Assembly: GCA_050084515.1 (NCBI GenBank)
Contig: CM114274.1
Coordinates: 39,618,001 to 39,682,000 of the forward strand
Direction of reading: 5' to 3'
Source of the DNA: Blasia pusilla
Lineage: Eukaryota > Marchantiophyta > Marchantiopsida > Blasiales
Length of the DNA stretch: 64,000 nt
Under the pieces are notes generated by a model. The model was not told where the DNA came from. It searched no databases and was given only the letters and a program-made list of their open reading frames with translations. A program made the position numbers and the translations under genes. Shown here one piece after another: positions 60,250 to 64,000 of the stretch (the first letter of the stretch is position 1; every line of letters begins with the position of its first letter).

Positions 60250-60997
60250 AGGAGGAAATAAAAAAGTGCCCTAACTATGCACCGGTACCAGAGACCGCAT
60301 TTTAGTATCCGGCGAAGCCCGTCGTAGGTAGGCCACGTGGTCGAAAAGTCGATGACACACCATGAGTCCATGACAACTGCCGCTGACGAGGGCAATTCAA
60401 ACAGGAATAAAAGACGGACGGGAATCTCGGTAAGCGAATCGAATCCCAACTGGAGCCGAGTTTAGCGGTGGCTAATGAACAGTGGGCGAGTAAAGCAAAG
60501 CAAAGAAAGAAAGATAGAGAGAGAGAGAGAGTAGCTGCTCACGGATCGAAAGGTTGCTGCTGTCCGGATCTGGACACCACCTACACGCTCCGTCGCCGTA
60601 GCTCCTGTACCGTCCGTCTGGCTCGATTCGCTTGGTGTACAGAGTTGCTTCTCCTCCTCCCCTTCGTCCCAACTCAGACGGACAGACGTACGGACGGATG
60701 GACGGACGGACGGACGGACGGACGGACGATGAGAAGAAGCGCACGCTTTGGGGGAGCAGTGCGTGCGATGAATTGAAGCGCGTTTCGACGTGCATGAATG
60801 AACGAGCGGAGCAATTCGCCAGCGACTGTTCAGGAGCCGATTGGGCGCTCGTTGTTTGTTCGCAGCTCCCCGTATTGATCGGAAGCGGAAGGGAGTGAGT
60901 GAGTGAGTGACTGGCCTTAGTGTTTGCGCATTTGGTGGTGAGTGAGGGAGTGTGGATTTGAGATGGCGAAGGAGGTGAATAAGAGATAGAGAGTCAA

Positions 60998-61030
<33 letters not shown>

Positions 61031-61454
61031 AGGAGGGAGAGACGAGAAGAGGAGAAAGTGGTAGCTTTGAACCAATCAGAAATTCTGGCACGTGTTGTGG
61101 AGGAGGAGGAGGAGGAGGAGGAGAGCCCGAATAGCTGCGTGAGACGGAGGTAGACAATTGATACGGAGTTGGAAATGAATGTGCGGTCTGGAAGTTGTGG
61201 AACACGAAGGAATGCTTCTTGTCGCGCTGTAGAGTTCATATCGTACTCAGACGGAGGGAGAAGTGAAGATACTGCCAGGGAAAGCTCATGAGCTGGTTGC
61301 GCCCGATTTCCGACTTCCGCCTAAGTTCCTCCACACCGGCTATGCCGAATTTGGCAACTTGTTGAGCCGTTGGCTCAGATCGTATGGCGTGTTGGCTAAT
61401 GAGCAGTTTGCATTGACGCCTTCATTATTAATTACATTGAGCTGCCTCGTCCCA
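60250..61454 (+). promoter_or_regulatory. GC-rich promoter and leader of the SLC4-like gene
   Basis: Composition rises at about 60.25 kb. Low-complexity tracts include (GA)n at about 60516 and 60998-61023, (ACGG)n at 60677-60728, GAGT repeats near 60896 and (GGA)n at 61098-61124. Long frames on either strand are by-products of these tracts. The layout (GC-rich, GA-rich leader) matches that of the SKIP35-like gene. The transcription start is not identified. Confidence 0.5.
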
Positions 61455-64000
61455 ATGGCACAGCCCGTGGTTCAGTCTTCCTGGTCCAGCCAAGCCAATT
61501 GTCTACTGAGAGACATAACCAATAAACCGCGCTCACCGGGATCTGCTCAAAACATCCACTTGGAAATGAATCGAAGGTGTGGCCAACGGCGGACCTGTGG
61601 TCTGAACATGAGAAAAGTTGCAGGTTCACTGAAACCGTTAAAGAATCAGGCTCGTACGACTCAACTCTTGACACAAAGAACCTGGAACTTTCAACCGAGG
61701 CCAATTACCAGATGCTCTGCTGTCGTGAGTAGCGAAGAACATAGTGAAAATGTTCATGTAGCAGAGATAGAAGACAAAGCTAGTACATTCACCTTGCCCG
61801 TATTTGGAGCAGCAATTCTGGAAGACTGTCGACGCCGCTACTCGCACTACCGGAGTGACATTACTGATGGATTCCATCCCAAAACAGCTGCAGCGACATT
61901 CTTTCTCTTCTTCGCATGCTTGACTCCCTGCCTGGCGTTTGGAGGGTCCGTTCGTCAGCCTTTACCGACAATCCAGAAATGTGCGCATTTACGCTTGGGG
62001 GATGCATGTAGATAATCACAATAATGAGGAACTTTCGAAGTCATAGCGCTGCTCTTGTGCAGTGAGCTCAGGATGCACGATGTTGTTGAGTAATCTAGTT
62101 TGATGAGCAGTCATTCTAAAAGTGTTCGTCAGCTAGTTCTCCAGAGCGTCTTCGGGTGATTTTAAGTCATTTTCAAATTTTTATTGTGGTTTATGGAATT
62201 CAGATTAATGGCGACAGTTACTAATAACACCATTGGAGTCGTGGAGAGCATCATCGGCACTTCGGGTATGGTCTTACCCGTAATGGAGGGATTTCTAAAT
62301 ATCTTTGTTGTAGACTTTGGAAATTATTTTGTCAATATCGCAGCAAAGTGTCATGGTTGAACGTACGCAGCGTGTCGATTAATGTTTCCGAGCAAATTGG
62401 TGAGATACGGCAATACAACTTGTAACGAAAAGTGCTCCTCCTGTGAAACAAGGAATCTCTCTACTCTTCTCGTTTGGCATAGAAGTGGACTAACCTGAAC
62501 AGTATTCTCGCAGGACCCACTTTGGTGATATGTATCAAATTTCTTAGTAGGCGAGGTCAGGGAGAACTGGTGCTATGGTTCTCTTTGGTCTAAGGTCGAG
62601 GAATCTCATGGATCAATTAGGATGTGCTGAATTTCGTCCACGGGTGTTTGATCCGTGCCTCTTGGTCGGCTTCTTAGAACCCTCACGTATTAATCTGAAC
62701 CGATGATAGAAGCTTGGCTGAGATTGTAGCATATGATGCCTGCAGTGTCAGGAGTTTTCTACGCCCTGCTCGCCGGCCAGCCTTTGACGCTGTTAGGTCC
62801 CACCGGTCTCATGGTCATCTTTACCGGTCTTCTGTACAAGGTATGGATCTTTGCTCATAGTCTTTGCGCTATTGTATATTCATTTGGTACGCGTCGAGGA
62901 ATGATGTTCAGATGCAAGTCTGAATTCCTATTGAGATCCGAGTACATGGGACGGGATTAATCAACATTTGGAGTTGACACGATGGTTTTTCTCCTATCTA
63001 CTAAAGATCCTCATCTCCTGCCATAACATGAAGATCAAGCCATTTCAGAAAAAGAAACCCGGAGCGTATGGGTTTGCTTGCATTGTCGCCTTGTCATAAT
63101 CCGTTTGTCTTGCTTTCCTACCTTTGTAGGCAACACATCAGTTGGGACTGCCGTTTCTTCCTGTGTATGGATGGGTTGGCATCTGGTCGTTCGCCTTTCT
63201 GTCACTGCTGGCTGGATTCGCAGCTAGCAATCTGGTGAACTCCTGGACCTAAGTTTATTATTCTTCAAAAATTTTAAGGTGTTTTTCTTTAGTGCGTGCG
63301 TGAGGACCTACGATCGTAGGTTCTCACCTGGTTTTGGAAGCAGAACATCCATCGCCGTGCAAGACTATTGGAGGAAAATAATTGGGAGGAGATTTAGACA
63401 AAGATTCTCAGCAAGAGACAACTGTATTCTTTTCGTCATCTTGCAGATCCGATATTTTACTCGTTTCACTGATGATGTCTTCTCAGCGCTCATCTCCTTT
63501 GGCTTTATCTCTGAAGCATGTAAGGTGTGTGCCCTACTACTACTGTCTTTAGAAGTATTTCATTTAGAATTTTGTGCAAGTAAGTTGGAGTGAGTTTGTA
63601 GTGTAAGTTCGGAGGTTTGTTTCCCAACTAGCAGATCATCCTTCTTTGTTGCTTGCATTTTGAGGCACTCTCAGACTGAATGAGTGAATGTGCTGATTTT
63701 TTGCCCAAGAGAGACACGAGTCTTCAAATTAAAATATTTTCAGCACCAAAGCATGCCACTACAACAGGCAAGGCATGCGACACCTAAAGAAGACAACGAG
63801 GTCCTAAGAAACCAACTGTTCCAGAGAGGGAAGATTATCTTAATGTAAACGAATCTTCTAATAACGGTGACAAGTTGCCATAAAATTCTCATTGTATCTC
63901 TGTCTGTTACGTTGCAGAATATTGGTTCTTTGTTCAAACCTACAAGTCCGTTTTCAACCACTACTGCTTTACTTTCCTTCATGTTATCGTCGGGCACATA
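61455..64000 (+). CDS. SLC4-type bicarbonate transporter, 5' part, plastid-targeted?
   Basis: Exons: 61455-61945, 62204-62265, 62746-62840, 63130-63234, 63447-63524 and 63920 to beyond the window; all GT-AG and in frame; 304 residues visible. The first 90 residues are Arg/Gln/Ser-rich and poor in acids, with a transit-peptide-like ITRCSAV end. The core starts near residue 117: ILEDCRRRYSHYRSDITDG, TM1 with FFACLTPCLAFGG, then IIGTSVSGVFYALLAGQPLT and LLGPTGLMVIFTGLLY, LPFLPVYGWVGIWSF, and YFTRFTDDVFSALISFGFI. This is the HCO3-/anion exchanger fold. The GQPLTLLGPTG and RFTDDVFSALI forms are those of algal and animal SLC4 proteins rather than plant borate exporters (BOR). Predicted role: bicarbonate transport, perhaps across a plastid membrane. 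The start at 61455 is the first in-frame ATG. Confidence 0.88.

Noticed and set aside
60462-61205. 247-residue minus-strand ORF
   Set aside because: Made of Pro, Ser/Leu and Val/Arg runs from (GGA)n, (GA)n and (ACGG)n tracts in the SLC4-like leader.

Overview
The window looks like nuclear DNA of a non-seed land plant (bryophyte, lycophyte or fern grade). It carries plant-type genes with GT-AG introns: an organellar mTERF protein, a SKIP35-like ankyrin protein and TIM10. It also carries an algal-type SLC4 bicarbonate transporter, where seed plants, to my knowledge, have only borate-type relatives. Genes sit in islands of moderate to high GC, separated by AT-rich, transposon-dominated DNA. The species cannot be fixed from sequence alone.

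Layout. 1-13.5 kb is a gene island: an unassigned flank, a single-exon mTERF gene (minus, 4151-6118) and a three-exon SKIP35-like gene (minus, 8827-11867) with a GC-rich leader. 13.5-39.4 kb is a transposon graveyard. It holds two decayed Ty3 relics (15.1-16.1 and 20.4-21.6 kb), MULE-type transposase debris (22.5-24.5 kb, minus), a SWIM zinc-finger ORF (18.8-19.5 kb), a ParB-like gene (26.1-28.4 kb) and a piece resembling a DNA N4/N6 methyltransferase (17.6-18.9 kb). A family of palindromes with arms GCAACCCGTCGG/CCGACGGGTTGC runs through this zone, including a 67-bp tandem array between the divergent MULE and ParB-like genes and a second array in an intron of the ParB-like gene. 29.8-38 kb holds another decayed element of unknown type. 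39.4-60.2 kb is mostly AT-rich and contains several short Helitrons, one nested in another. A second gene island at 49.6-53.6 kb contains a complete five-exon TIM10 gene (minus). 60.2-64 kb holds the leader and first six exons of the SLC4-like gene, which runs off the right edge.

The four convincing genes are unrelated housekeeping or organelle functions and do not form a pathway: mTERF (organelle gene expression), TIM10 (mitochondrial import), SKIP35 (SCF/SKP1-interacting family) and SLC4-like (probably plastid bicarbonate transport). The most unusual content is the ParB-like/methyltransferase-like transposon with its iterated palindromes. Nearly all premature stops in the transposon genes are of the kind produced by C-to-T change in CAG, CAA or CGA codons, as expected from long-term cytosine methylation.
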